From NCBI GenBank assembly GCA_036381275.1, contig DASVDC010000084.1, positions 1-16,135 on the forward strand: a stretch of 16,135 nucleotides of DNA, written 5' to 3'. A program made the position numbers and the translations under genes. This document shows, in pieces, positions 8,410 to 16,130 of the stretch (the stretch's first letter is position 1; the number at the start of each line of letters is the position of its first letter). The DNA is from UBA7803 sp036381275. Lineage in GTDB: Bacteria; Pseudomonadota; Gammaproteobacteria; Pseudomonadales; Azotimanducaceae. Below the pieces are notes generated by a model. It made no database searches. It had not been told where the DNA came from and saw nothing but the letters and a program-made list of their open reading frames with translations.

Positions 8410-8850
8410 CTAGGCGCGGCTCGGCAGCTTCGCTTCTCGATTCCTGATCGGTCGCGTCACCTGCTTCTCGATGCAGGACGGCGGGCCCGCCGGCGTTCCC
8501 GCCCCCTCGCGGCGATAGACGCTCGGCGGCACGCCGACGAGCTCGGTGAACCGGCTGCTGAACGTGCCGAGGGACGAGCAGCCGACCGCGAAGCAGACGT
8601 CGGTGACGCTGAGGTCGCCGCGGCGCAGCAGCGCCATCGCGCGCTCGATGCGTCGGGTGATCAGGTACGCGTAGGGCGACTCTCCGTACGCCTGGCGGAA
8701 CTGGCGGCTCAGGTGTCCCGACGACATGTTCACGCCGCGCGCGAGCGCCTCGACGTCGAGCGGCTCGGCGTACTCGCGATCGATCCGGTCACGCACCCGG
8801 CGCAGCCGCGCGAGGTCACGCAGGGACTGTTCCGCGGGCTTGGCGGCCAT
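8410..8850 (-). CDS. Short AraC-family transcriptional regulator
   Basis: A 146-residue DNA-binding protein consisting of little more than the AraC/XylS domain. The first helix-turn-helix lies at about 31-52 (LDVEALARGVNMSSGHLSRQF) and the second at about 80-103 (VTDVCFAVGCSSLGTFSSRF), with the linker signature PYAYLITRRIERAMALL between them and GVPPSVYRR closing it. There is no N-terminal sensing domain. A short basic tail (TRPIRNREA) is, from memory, shared by regulators that sit beside VOC genes. It starts 12 nt after the cobalamin adenosyltransferase stop and is followed by the VOC gene, its likely target or partner. The effector, if any, is unknown. Confidence 0.87.
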   Translation of the reverse strand: MAAKPAEQSLRDLARLRRVRDRIDREYAEPLDVEALARGVNMSSGHLSRQFRQAYGESPYAYLITRRIERAMALLRRGDLSVTDVCFAVGCSSLGTFSSRFTELVGVPPSVYRREGAGTPAGPPSCIEKQVTRPIRNREAKLPSRA

Positions 8851-8862
8851 CGAGTCGCCCGG

Positions 8863-9405
8863 TCACTTGGGCGGCGGCCGTGAGCCGCGCCACTGCGGCT
8901 CGGCCTGCCCGGCGTTGCAGTGCCGGGCGATCACGAAGAACAGGTCGCTCAACCGGTTCAGGTACTGCGCGCCGGGCGCGGCATCGTCGCTGCCGAGTGC
9001 CCAGAGCGAGCGCTCGGCACGGCGACAGACGGCGCGGCAGACGTGCGCCGCGGCCGCCGCGGGCGTGCCGCCCGGCAGCACGAACTCGGTCAAGGGCGGC
9101 AGCGCGGCGTTCAGCCGGGCGGCTTCCTGCTCGACGCGCTCCAGCGCCGGCGGCGGCGTCTTGCCGAGCGTGGCCAGCGTCGCTCCGAGGTCGAACAGCT
9201 CCTGCTGAACCTGGTGACAGAGTTCCTGCAGCTCCCCGCCGGGGGGCAGGTGGGTGATCAGCACGCCGAGCACGCTGTTCAGCTCGTCCACGTCGCCGAT
9301 CGCGTCGAACCGCGGGTCGCTCTTCGGCAAACGGCTGCCGTCGGCGAGACCGCTCGTGCCGGTGTCGCCGCTGCGGGTCGTGACCCGCGAAATCCGGTGT
9401 TTCAT
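8863..9405 (-). CDS. ATP:cob(I)alamin adenosyltransferase, PduO type
   Basis: Transfers the adenosyl group of ATP to cob(I)alamin or cob(I)yrinic acid diamide, making the coenzyme B12 form needed by adenosylcobalamin enzymes. The 180 residues carry the PduO-family blocks: TRSGDTGTSGLADG (10-23, ATP binding), FDAIGDVDELNS (33-44), FVLPGG followed by HVCRAVCRRAER (121-132) and YLNRLSDLFFVIAR (148-161, cobalamin side). It is a stand-alone enzyme of the MMAB/PduO fold and not of the BtuR/CobA fold. The ATG overlaps the TGA of the upstream response regulator (ATGA), suggesting coupling. No cobalamin biosynthesis or riboswitch sequence is visible here, so it may serve salvage. Confidence 0.94.
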   Translation of the reverse strand: MKHRISRVTTRSGDTGTSGLADGSRLPKSDPRFDAIGDVDELNSVLGVLITHLPPGGELQELCHQVQQELFDLGATLATLGKTPPPALERVEQEAARLNAALPPLTEFVLPGGTPAAAAAHVCRAVCRRAERSLWALGSDDAAPGAQYLNRLSDLFFVIARHCNAGQAEPQWRGSRPPPK

Positions 9406-10388
9406 ACCGCCGTCGTCTGCGTGGCTTCCGTGCGGCCGTAGACTTGCACCGTGATCAGCCCGGTGTCAAAGGAACGGGTCAGCCCCGTGTAGGCGTGCTC
9501 CATGAATTCCTTCGCGGACGGGAAGCCCGTGCTCGCGTCGGCGGCGCTGATCGACACGCCGACCACCACGGGGATGTAGCCTTCGCTGGTCTTGAAGGAG
9601 TGCATGTACAGGTTGTCGAAGATGCGCCGGAAGCTCGACGACGTGCAGAGCTGAATGTCCGGCTGCAGCGTGATCACCGTGAACAGGCTCGGCTCGGGCC
9701 GGGTCACCAGGTCGAGCGGGCGCACGAGCTGGCGCAGCTTCGCGCCGATGCCCGACATCAGCTCGTCCACCACCAGCGTATCGTACTGCTCGCGGATCAC
9801 CTTCAGGTTGCTGATCCCGACCATCAGCAGGCAGGCGGCGCCGCCGCGGGCTTCCGCCTGCCGGCAGGCGTCGGTGATGCGCTCGAGCGTGAACTTCAGG
9901 TTGCCGAGCCCGGTCACGGGGTCCACCAGGTCGGTGGCCTGCATTTCCCGGAGCTTCTTGCGCAGCAGCCGGTTCGCGCGCAGCAGCTCGTTCTGCCGCG
10001 ACGCCAGGCGCCGCGCGGCGACCACCCGCGGCAGGAGCTGGGTGCGCAGGTTGGCCTTGTTCAGGAAGTCGTCCACGCCCATCTCGAACGCCTGCTGCAT
10101 CGACTCCAGGTCGTCGCGCGCGGTGAGCAGGATCACGTAGGTGAAGTGCTGGGCCGCCTCGTCGAGCTTCTTCACCCGGCGGGTCAGCTCGAGCCCGTCC
10201 ATCGCGGGCATCATCCAGTCGGCGATCAGCACCTGAGCGGGGCGTTTCTCCAGGGAGCGCAGCGCCTGCAGCGGATTGTTGGTGAACCGCACGTTCTGGA
10301 AGCCGCCGGCCTTGAGCGCCTTGGCGATGATCGCGCTCGAGAACTTGGCGTCGTCGACCACGAGGATTGGAATGTCTTCGTGGGCCAT
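9402..10388 (-). CDS. Response regulator: REC domain with degenerate GGDEF-like domain
   Basis: A 328-residue protein with an intact receiver domain: acidic pair D12-D13, phospho-acceptor D57 in ADWMMPAMDG, T89 in LLTARDD, and K111. A coiled linker (about 125-152) leads to a C-terminal domain that begins like a GGDEF domain (LVDPVTGLGNLKF, 154-166). The position of the GG(D/E)EF signature reads RPEPSLF (230-236), so the catalytic loop is lost and diguanylate cyclase activity is unlikely. It may instead bind a partner or nucleotide. No cognate histidine kinase is in the window. The gene heads a minus-strand group with the cobalamin adenosyltransferase, AraC and VOC genes, and its start faces yajQ across 94 bp. 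Domain reading is by motif; the biological input is unknown. Confidence 0.88.
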   Translation of the reverse strand: MAHEDIPILVVDDAKFSSAIIAKALKAGGFQNVRFTNNPLQALRSLEKRPAQVLIADWMMPAMDGLELTRRVKKLDEAAQHFTYVILLTARDDLESMQQAFEMGVDDFLNKANLRTQLLPRVVAARRLASRQNELLRANRLLRKKLREMQATDLVDPVTGLGNLKFTLERITDACRQAEARGGAACLLMVGISNLKVIREQYDTLVVDELMSGIGAKLRQLVRPLDLVTRPEPSLFTVITLQPDIQLCTSSSFRRIFDNLYMHSFKTSEGYIPVVVGVSISAADASTGFPSAKEFMEHAYTGLTRSFDTGLITVQVYGRTEATQTTAV

Positions 10389-10482
10389 GTAATTTAGCGA
10401 GACCTCACCCGGAGTTGGCCGAGTCTATCACGCCGCCGGGCCCGTGAATCTTGACCCGCGACACGCTTTTCCGGAGGCCTTC

Positions 10483-10965
10483 ATGCCGTCCTTCGACGTG
10501 GTATCCGAGGTGGACCTGCAGGAGGTCCGCAACGCGGTGGACCAGGCGTCCCGGGAGCTCTCGACCCGGTTCGACTTCCGCGGCGTGGACGCCGGTTTCG
10601 AGCTCGACGGGGAGCAGATCCGCCTGCACGCGCAGGAGGAGTTCCAGCTCGAGCAGATGCTGCAGATCCTCAAGGACAAGCTGATCCGCCGCAACGTCGA
10701 CGTGCGCGCGCTGGACCCGGGCAAGGTGGAAGCCTCCGGCAAGCAGAAGCGCCAGACGTTCGGCCTGAAGCAGGGTATCGGGCGCGACGACGCGAAGACC
10801 ATCACCAAGCTGGTGAAGGACTCGAAGCTGAAGGTCCAGACCCAGATTCAGGGGGATCAGGTGCGCGTCACCGGGAAGAAGCGCGACGACCTGCAGGAAG
10901 TGATCGCGCTGCTGCGCAAGGCCGAGCTCGAGATCCCGCTCGACTTCAAGAACTTCCGCGACTGA
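10483..10965 (+). CDS. yajQ: YajQ-family nucleotide-binding protein
   Basis: A 160-residue cytosolic protein of the YajQ family, two ferredoxin-like halves that bind nucleotides. The Xanthomonas member is reported to bind cyclic di-GMP and affect gene expression; E. coli YajQ has 163 residues. Visible are MPSFDVVSEVD, STRFDFRG (27-34), KLIRRNVD, the KQGIGRDDAK block (96-105), KVQTQIQGDQVRVTGKKRDDLQ and the family ending IPLDFKNFRD. The ATG at 10483 is chosen because it gives the exact family N-terminus and has GGAGG at 10473-10477; the frame opens at 10444 but that extension has no support. It is transcribed alone, away from a GGDEF-like regulator gene, a suggestive but unproven neighbour. 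Confidence 0.96.
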   Translation: MPSFDVVSEVDLQEVRNAVDQASRELSTRFDFRGVDAGFELDGEQIRLHAQEEFQLEQMLQILKDKLIRRNVDVRALDPGKVEASGKQKRQTFGLKQGIGRDDAKTITKLVKDSKLKVQTQIQGDQVRVTGKKRDDLQEVIALLRKAELEIPLDFKNFRD

Positions 10966-10975
10966 CACGGGCAAG

Positions 10976-11004
10976 CTGTTGGAGCGGGCGAGAGCGGCCT
11001 CCGG
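10976..11004. repeat. Diverged, possibly interrupted REP-like arm
   Basis: CTGTTGGAGCGG (10976-10987) matches the left end of the 26-nt unit with one mismatch. After 10 extra bases that repeat its AGCGG, CCTCCGG continues it to 11004. The missing remainder of the arm (CCGGCCGCGAA) occurs at 11624-11634, about 620 bp away, followed by an exact right arm. This suggests one palindrome split by an insertion. Confidence 0.55.
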
Positions 11005-11224
11005 GGGTACGAACCGGTCACATAGGTAACACCTGCACCGGCCGCCAGGTCGCCGCCGACGCGACTTCCTGCGTCCTTCGCGCTGAATCGCCCGGGCGTC
11101 CGCTCCGCGGCCGGCACTTCAGCCCTCGAACCACACCGCCGGGCTCGCCGGATCGAGCCCGACCTCGGGCGACGGCCTCCGGCCACAGCCGACTTTCCGC
11201 GTCCCTCGGCCCATCGGCAAACGC

Positions 11225-11318
11225 AACATGGCCCGAATCGAATCGCAACCTTGCCGGGATCGAAATCGCGAGCATCGCCCGAATCGAAATCGCGAACATC
11301 GCCCGAATCAAAGCTGCG
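11225..11318. repeat. Four tandem 22-24-bp repeats
   Basis: Units at 11225-11246, 11247-11270, 11271-11294 and 11295-11318 share the core AACATSGCCCGAATC followed by an AATCGCG-like tail; the second unit is the most diverged. Inverted copies of the core stand at 11369-11383 (exact to the first unit over 15 bp) and 11491-11510 (exact to the last unit over 20 bp). There are no spacers, so this is not a CRISPR array. The function is unknown. Confidence 0.8.
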
Positions 11319-11490
11319 GTGTTCGAGGCACAGCGCCGGATCTCGATCGCCTGCAGGCTTTATCGATTGATTCGGGCCATGTTCCGTCGCGATGTGGCCG
11401 AGGCGGATGGTGTCGTGCGGGATCACTCACCGCAGCCATCGCACCGCCGGCCGCACGCCGGTGCTGCGGCCAGTCGGCAGCCGTTCCCAG

Positions 11491-11510
11491 GCTTTGATTC
11501 GGGCGATGTT
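11491..11510. repeat. Inverted partner of the last tandem unit
   Basis: GCTTTGATTCGGGCGATGTT is the exact reverse complement of 11295-11314, 176 bp away. Together with the shorter inverted copy at 11369-11383 it could let the region fold into a large stem-loop, or mark paired binding sites. Confidence 0.75.
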
Positions 11511-11623
11511 GCGCACCGTACGCGCGGAAGACGCGCCGGTTCATCGTCAGCCCGGCACGCCGACGCGCGGTTGTTTACCGCCTGGAATAGAGCGCTTTGG
11601 AAGAGAACGGTGGCCGGTTCGTA

Positions 11624-11679
11624 CCGGCCGCGAATCCCTGGCGGGCCTCAGTGTTCGCGGCCGGAGGCCGCTCCCACAG
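11624..11679. repeat. REP-like pair overlapping the 3' end of ampG
   Basis: An exact 26-nt right arm lies at 11654-11679. Its left partner is only partial (CCGGCCGCGAA, 11624-11634), with a 19-nt loop that holds the ampG stop codon (11648-11650). On the minus strand the arm encodes VGAASGRE, the same reading as the left arm in aceF. Confidence 0.85.
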
Positions 11680-13057
11680 TTGATGTCCCCACCGGCATTC
11701 GGCCCATCAGATAGACGACCAGCGCCATCGCCGGCAGCCCGATCAGGCACGAGTAGACGAAGAACAGTGGGTAGCCGAGCGCGTCCACCACCGCGCCGGC
11801 GGCGCCGCCGATCACCTTGCCCGGCAGGGTCATCAGCGAGCTGAACAGCGCGTACTGGGTCGCGGTGTAGGCGGTGTTGGTCAGCCCGGAGAGGTACGCG
11901 ATGAAGGCCGAGATCGCGACCCCGCCGGCCAGGTTGTCGGCGCTGATCGTCACCACCAGCATCCACGCCCGCGGCCCGAGCAGCGCCAGCAGCGCGAACA
12001 GCAGATTCGTCAGCGCGGCCAGGACCGCGCCGGCGAGCAGCACGCGCATGACGCCGTAGCGGGGCACCAGCGCACCGCCGAGCGCCCCGCCGACGATGGT
12101 CATCGCGACGCCGTAGATGCCGCTGATGTTGGCGATCTGGGCCTTCGTGAACCCCAGGTCGAGGTAGAACGGGTTCGCCATCACCCCCATCGTGATGTCG
12201 GTCACCCGGTACAGGCCGATGAACGCGAGGATCACCAGCGCGAGCCGGCCGTTGCGCGCGAAGAAGTCGACGAACGGGCAGACCACCGCGCCGATCAGCC
12301 AGCCGAGCGCGTGGCGGAGCGTATCCGGCAGATGGGCGTTGCGGGTCATGAAGTCCTGGACCCGCTGCTCGAGGAACACCGTTTCCCGGGGCAGCGTGGA
12401 CGACGGCTCGCCGCTCGCCAGCACCGCCAGCAGGCCGACGGCCATCAGCGCGGCCATGCTGAGGTAGACGCCGGTCCAGCTCAGGAACGTGGCGATGTGC
12501 AGCGCGCCGGCGCCGGCCGCCAGCAGCGCGAGCCGGTAGCCGAACACGTAGGTGGCCGCCATCGCGGCCTGGCGCTCCGGCGGGGCCGCCTCGATACGCC
12601 AGGCGTCGATCGCGATGTCCTGGGTCGCCGAGCCGAATGCGACCAGCACCGCGAACAGCGCGAGCCGGCCGAGGGCCTCGGCCGGATCAGTGTACGCCAT
12701 CGCGACGAGCCCCCCCGCGATCGTGAGCTGGGCCAGCACCAGCCAGCTCCGGCGGCGCCCGAGCAGGCGGTGCAGCACCGGCAGCTCCAGCCGGTCGACC
12801 ACCGGAGCCCAGAACACCTTGATCGAATAGGTGATGCCGACCCAGGAAAACAGCCCGATCGCGGTCCGCGAGACGCCGGCCTCGGTGAGCCACGCGGACA
12901 ATGTCGAGAACACCAGCAGAAACGGCAGGCCGGCGGAGAAGCCGAGGCACAGCATCGCCGCGATGCGCGGGTGCAGGTAGACCTGCCAGGCGTCGCGCCA
13001 GCTCGGTGCGCCGTTCGGCCGGCTCAGCCGTTTCAGGAGTCCGTTCAGCTTTCCCAC
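11648..13057 (-). CDS. ampG: AmpG-type muropeptide permease (MFS)
   Basis: Inner-membrane transporter of the major facilitator superfamily that imports GlcNAc-1,6-anhydroMurNAc peptides for recycling, upstream of AmpD. It has 469 residues with about 12 hydrophobic segments. AmpG-like blocks seen are LCLGFSAGLPFLLVFSTLSAW, GLFSWVGITYSIKVFWAP, GRRRSWLV, AFGSATQDIAIDAWR, the DFFARNG loop, and SAFIAYLSGLTNTAYTATQ then YALFSSLMTLPGKV. The start is GTG, 13 nt inside the upstream atl gene, and no better in-frame start exists before the first membrane helix. The C-terminus is unusual: after the last helix and GRMPVGTST, the final residues VGAASGRE come from a REP unit and the stop lies in its loop. 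The native tail was probably replaced, likely without harm because it follows the last helix. Confidence 0.9.
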   Translation of the reverse strand: MGKLNGLLKRLSRPNGAPSWRDAWQVYLHPRIAAMLCLGFSAGLPFLLVFSTLSAWLTEAGVSRTAIGLFSWVGITYSIKVFWAPVVDRLELPVLHRLLGRRRSWLVLAQLTIAGGLVAMAYTDPAEALGRLALFAVLVAFGSATQDIAIDAWRIEAAPPERQAAMAATYVFGYRLALLAAGAGALHIATFLSWTGVYLSMAALMAVGLLAVLASGEPSSTLPRETVFLEQRVQDFMTRNAHLPDTLRHALGWLIGAVVCPFVDFFARNGRLALVILAFIGLYRVTDITMGVMANPFYLDLGFTKAQIANISGIYGVAMTIVGGALGGALVPRYGVMRVLLAGAVLAALTNLLFALLALLGPRAWMLVVTISADNLAGGVAISAFIAYLSGLTNTAYTATQYALFSSLMTLPGKVIGGAAGAVVDALGYPLFFVYSCLIGLPAMALVVYLMGRMPVGTSTVGAASGREH

Positions 13058-13464
13058 CGATGGGCCCGGGCGATCCTGGCCCCCACGAAAGTCACGCCTT
13101 CCCGCTCGAGGCGCCGGCGCTGCTCGCGCATCGCCCGGTCGTCGCCGCGCTTCGAGATCGACAGCGCCGCGTTCACCACCCGATGCCAGGGCAGGCGGGT
13201 GCCCTTGGGAAGGTTAGACAAGGTTCGGCCGACCAGCCGGGCGTGGCGCGGCATACCGGCCAGATCCGCGATCTGCCCGTAGGTGGCGACCCGGCCGCGC
13301 GGGATCGCGGCCACGACCTGCCAGATCCGCTCTTCCGGGGTGAGCCCCGGGGCGTCGGCCGGCCCGGTTTGACTTGAGGCGCCGGACCTACCAGATTGGG
13401 CGGCCCGCTTCGATCGGCCGGTGCGAATGGCAGTCTGGTTCCTGGTTTTCCTGCTGACGCCCAT
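13045..13464 (-). CDS. Alkyltransferase-like protein (ATL, MGMT-family without the Cys)
   Basis: DNA-binding relative of O6-alkylguanine-DNA alkyltransferase. ATL proteins (E. coli YbaZ/Atl) bind O6-alkylguanine, flip it out and pass the lesion to nucleotide excision repair; they cannot remove the alkyl group. The methyl-accepting PCHRV motif reads PWHRV here (W93 for Cys), the family hallmark. TYGQIA (Y62, base flipping) and PRHARLVGRTLSNLP (likely arginine finger) are present. At 139 residues it is slightly longer than YbaZ, with about 40 basic, low-complexity N-terminal residues. The only ATG is at 13464, which makes the gene overlap the divergent fxsA by 44 nt. No GTG or TTG start lies between it and the conserved domain, though a rare ATT is in frame. 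Its 3' end overlaps ampG by 13 nt. Confidence 0.88.
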   Translation of the reverse strand: MGVSRKTRNQTAIRTGRSKRAAQSGRSGASSQTGPADAPGLTPEERIWQVVAAIPRGRVATYGQIADLAGMPRHARLVGRTLSNLPKGTRLPWHRVVNAALSISKRGDDRAMREQRRRLEREGVTFVGARIARAHRWES

Positions 13465-13867
13465 CGTCGAAATGTACCTGCTGATTCGGGTGGGGGGCTA
13501 CCTCGGCGCCTGGCCCACCGTGGCGCTGGTGGTGCTCGCCGCCGTGGCCGGCGTCGCGCTGGTTCGGACCCAGGGCCTCGCTACGCTCACCCGCGGAATG
13601 CGGCGGCTCGAGGGCGGCCAGTTGCCGGCGCAGGAGATGGTGGAGGGGCTGCTGCTGGCGGTGGCGGGGGTGCTGCTGCTGATTCCTGGGCTGCTGAGCG
13701 ACGCGCTGGCGTTGCTGCTGCTGGTGCCGCCGGTGCGCCGGTGGCTGGCGCGGCGGATGCTCGCTCGGGCCACGGCCGCCGGCCCCCGTGGTCCGACCCC
13801 GGGCGGGCGCTCCGAGGTCATCGAGGGTGAGTTCGAGTCGTGGCTCGAGGACGACCGCCGGGAGTGA
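13421..13867 (+). CDS. fxsA: FxsA family membrane protein
   Basis: Small inner-membrane protein named for suppression of F-plasmid exclusion of phage T7 when overproduced; its normal role is not settled. The 148 residues show two or three hydrophobic segments: about 3-23, with the conserved E17 and the family pattern PIVEMYLLIRVGGYLG; 31-48, ending in ALVRTQG; and 77-103 (LLAVAGVLLLIPGLLSDALAL). A PPVRRWLARR block and a hydrophilic tail with the family-like EVIEGEFE follow. The start is GTG 13421 (MRM...) or ATG 13427; neither has a clear ribosome site. Placement directly before groES matches E. coli. Its 5' end overlaps the divergent atl gene, and the sigma32-type promoter of groES begins 17 nt after its stop. 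Confidence 0.9.
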   Translation: MRMAVWFLVFLLTPIVEMYLLIRVGGYLGAWPTVALVVLAAVAGVALVRTQGLATLTRGMRRLEGGQLPAQEMVEGLLLAVAGVLLLIPGLLSDALALLLLVPPVRRWLARRMLARATAAGPRGPTPGGRSEVIEGEFESWLEDDRRE

Positions 13868-13884
13868 TTTCAGTGGTTCGGCCC

Positions 13885-13912
13885 CTTGAATTCCGCCCGT
13901 TCGTCCCCATAA
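13885..13912 (+). promoter_or_regulatory. Sigma32-type heat-shock promoter of groESL
   Basis: CTTGAAT (13885-13891), 13 nt, then CCCCATAA (13905-13912) fits the sigma32 consensus CTTGAAA-N13-CCCCATNT closely. It lies just after fxsA and about 170 nt before groES, giving a long leader that contains the second promoter and the CIRCE operator. Confidence 0.8.
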
Positions 13913-13976
13913 CCCGCTGCGTATCCGGGGGCATCCGCCTCCCGGTCGATCCGAGCCGGTCGGCAAGCGGCTGTTA

Positions 13977-14004
13977 TTGCAACTGGGCCGACCCCGATTA
14001 TCAT
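13977..14004 (+). promoter_or_regulatory. Sigma70-type promoter of groESL
   Basis: TTGCAA (13977-13982), 16 nt, then TATCAT (13999-14004) gives a reasonable housekeeping promoter. The predicted start, near 14011, lies just before the CIRCE operator, so HrcA bound there would block it. Confidence 0.65.
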
Positions 14005-14018
14005 AGCGGCCCTCGGAT

Positions 14019-14045
14019 TTAGCACTCTCACCCCGAGAGTGCCAA
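14019..14045. promoter_or_regulatory. CIRCE operator (HrcA binding site)
   Basis: TTAGCACTC at 14019-14027, a 9-nt spacer and GAGTGCCAA at 14037-14045 match the CIRCE consensus TTAGCACTC-N9-GAGTGCTAA with one difference. It is the binding site of the repressor HrcA, whose gene is not in the window. Combined with the sigma32 promoter upstream, it implies both positive and negative heat-shock control. Confidence 0.95.
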
Positions 14046-14082
14046 CAGAACCCCTTAGGGACTCAATTGGGAGTTATCGGTA

Positions 14083-14373
14083 ATGAATATTCGACCTCTA
14101 CACGATCGCGTCGTCGTGCGCCGGGTGGAAGAAGAGACCAAGACGGCCGGGGGCATCGTGTTGCCTGACTCCGCCGCCGAGAAGCCCTCACAGGGTGAAG
14201 TGCTGGCGGTGGGCCCGGGCAAGACGCTGGACAACGGCGACGTCCGTGCACTGGACGTCAAGGTCGGCGACAAGGTCATCTTCGGCCAGTACGCCGGCAG
14301 CACGGTAAAGGTGGACGGCGAAGAGCTGCTCATCCTGAGCGAAAGCGAAATCTTCGGCGTGCTCGAAGGCTAA
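14083..14373 (+). CDS. groES: Co-chaperonin GroES
   Basis: Heptameric lid of the GroEL chaperonin that closes the folding chamber in the cytosol. The 96 residues start MNIRPLHDRVVVRR and contain the mobile loop that docks on GroEL (about 18-31, with the tip GGIVLPDSA), the EVLAVGPGK turn, GDKVIFGQYAG and the terminal EIFGVLEG. The ATG at 14083 has GGGAG at 14069-14073. The first gene of the groESL operon, it sits behind two promoters and a CIRCE operator. groEL follows after 30 nt. Confidence 0.98.
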   Translation: MNIRPLHDRVVVRRVEEETKTAGGIVLPDSAAEKPSQGEVLAVGPGKTLDNGDVRALDVKVGDKVIFGQYAGSTVKVDGEELLILSESEIFGVLEG

Positions 14374-14403
14374 CACCACTCGTACGAGGACAGAGGAACA
14401 GAT

Positions 14404-16038
<1,635 letters not shown>

Positions 16039-16045
16039 AGCCCGC

Positions 16046-16071
16046 CTGTGGGAGCGGCCTCCGGCCGCGAA
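16046..16071. repeat. REP-like unit directly after groEL
   Basis: Exact copy of the 26-nt arm in the left orientation, 8 nt past the groEL stop. A degenerate inverse arm (ACCGGAACCGCTCCC, from about 16071) follows. The hairpin at the 3' end could stabilise the groESL message or end it; the sequence alone does not tell which. Confidence 0.9.
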
Positions 16072-16104
16072 CCGGAACCGCTCCCGCTCTCACCTCTCCC
16101 CAAT

Positions 16105-16130
16105 CTGTGGGAGCGGCCTCCGGCCGCGAA
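16105..16130. repeat. Second REP-like unit after groEL
   Basis: Another exact copy in the same orientation, 59 bp after the first. The window ends 5 bases later with TCCGG, similar to the loop of the mak palindrome, so an inverted partner may lie just outside. Confidence 0.9.

Larger units (their letters stand above)
11005..11623. mobile_element. Possible MITE-like insertion with inverted ends
   Basis: GGTACGAACCGGTCAC at 11006-11021 is repeated inverted at 11610-11625 with one mismatch. The segment sits exactly where a REP-like arm is broken, with CCGG on both sides (11001-11004 and 11624-11627), which could be a duplicated target or part of the ends. It carries no transposase and would need one in trans. 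Alternatively, the right copy is just a variant REP hairpin (GGCCGGT-TCGT-ACCGGCC, 11612-11629). The repeats are visible; mobility is inferred. Confidence 0.35.
10966..11647. other. Repeat-rich intergenic stretch without a convincing gene
   Basis: These 682 bp between yajQ and the end of ampG hold no reading frame I can support. Frames open on both strands, but none has a recognisable domain, a ribosome site or a sensible start, and one overlaps yajQ antisense. The stretch holds pieces of REP-like units at both ends, 16-nt inverted ends near 11006 and 11610, four 24-bp tandem units at 11225-11318 and two inverted copies of the same core at 11369 and 11491. Confidence 0.75.

Noticed and set aside
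8863..9405. Cobalamin riboswitch near the adenosyltransferase
   Set aside because: The gene start overlaps the upstream coding region, and no B12-box-like sequence was seen in the 94-bp spacer before the regulator.
9402..10388. Active diguanylate cyclase
   Set aside because: The GG(D/E)EF signature is replaced by RPEPSLF, so catalysis is not supported.
11225..11318. CRISPR array
   Set aside because: The units are head-to-tail without spacers, vary in sequence, and have no cas genes nearby.
10857..11426. A minus-strand 189-codon frame with FDSGD-type repeats, read at first as a repeat protein
   Set aside because: The peptide repeats are just the 24-bp DNA repeats translated; the frame runs antisense into yajQ and has no family features.
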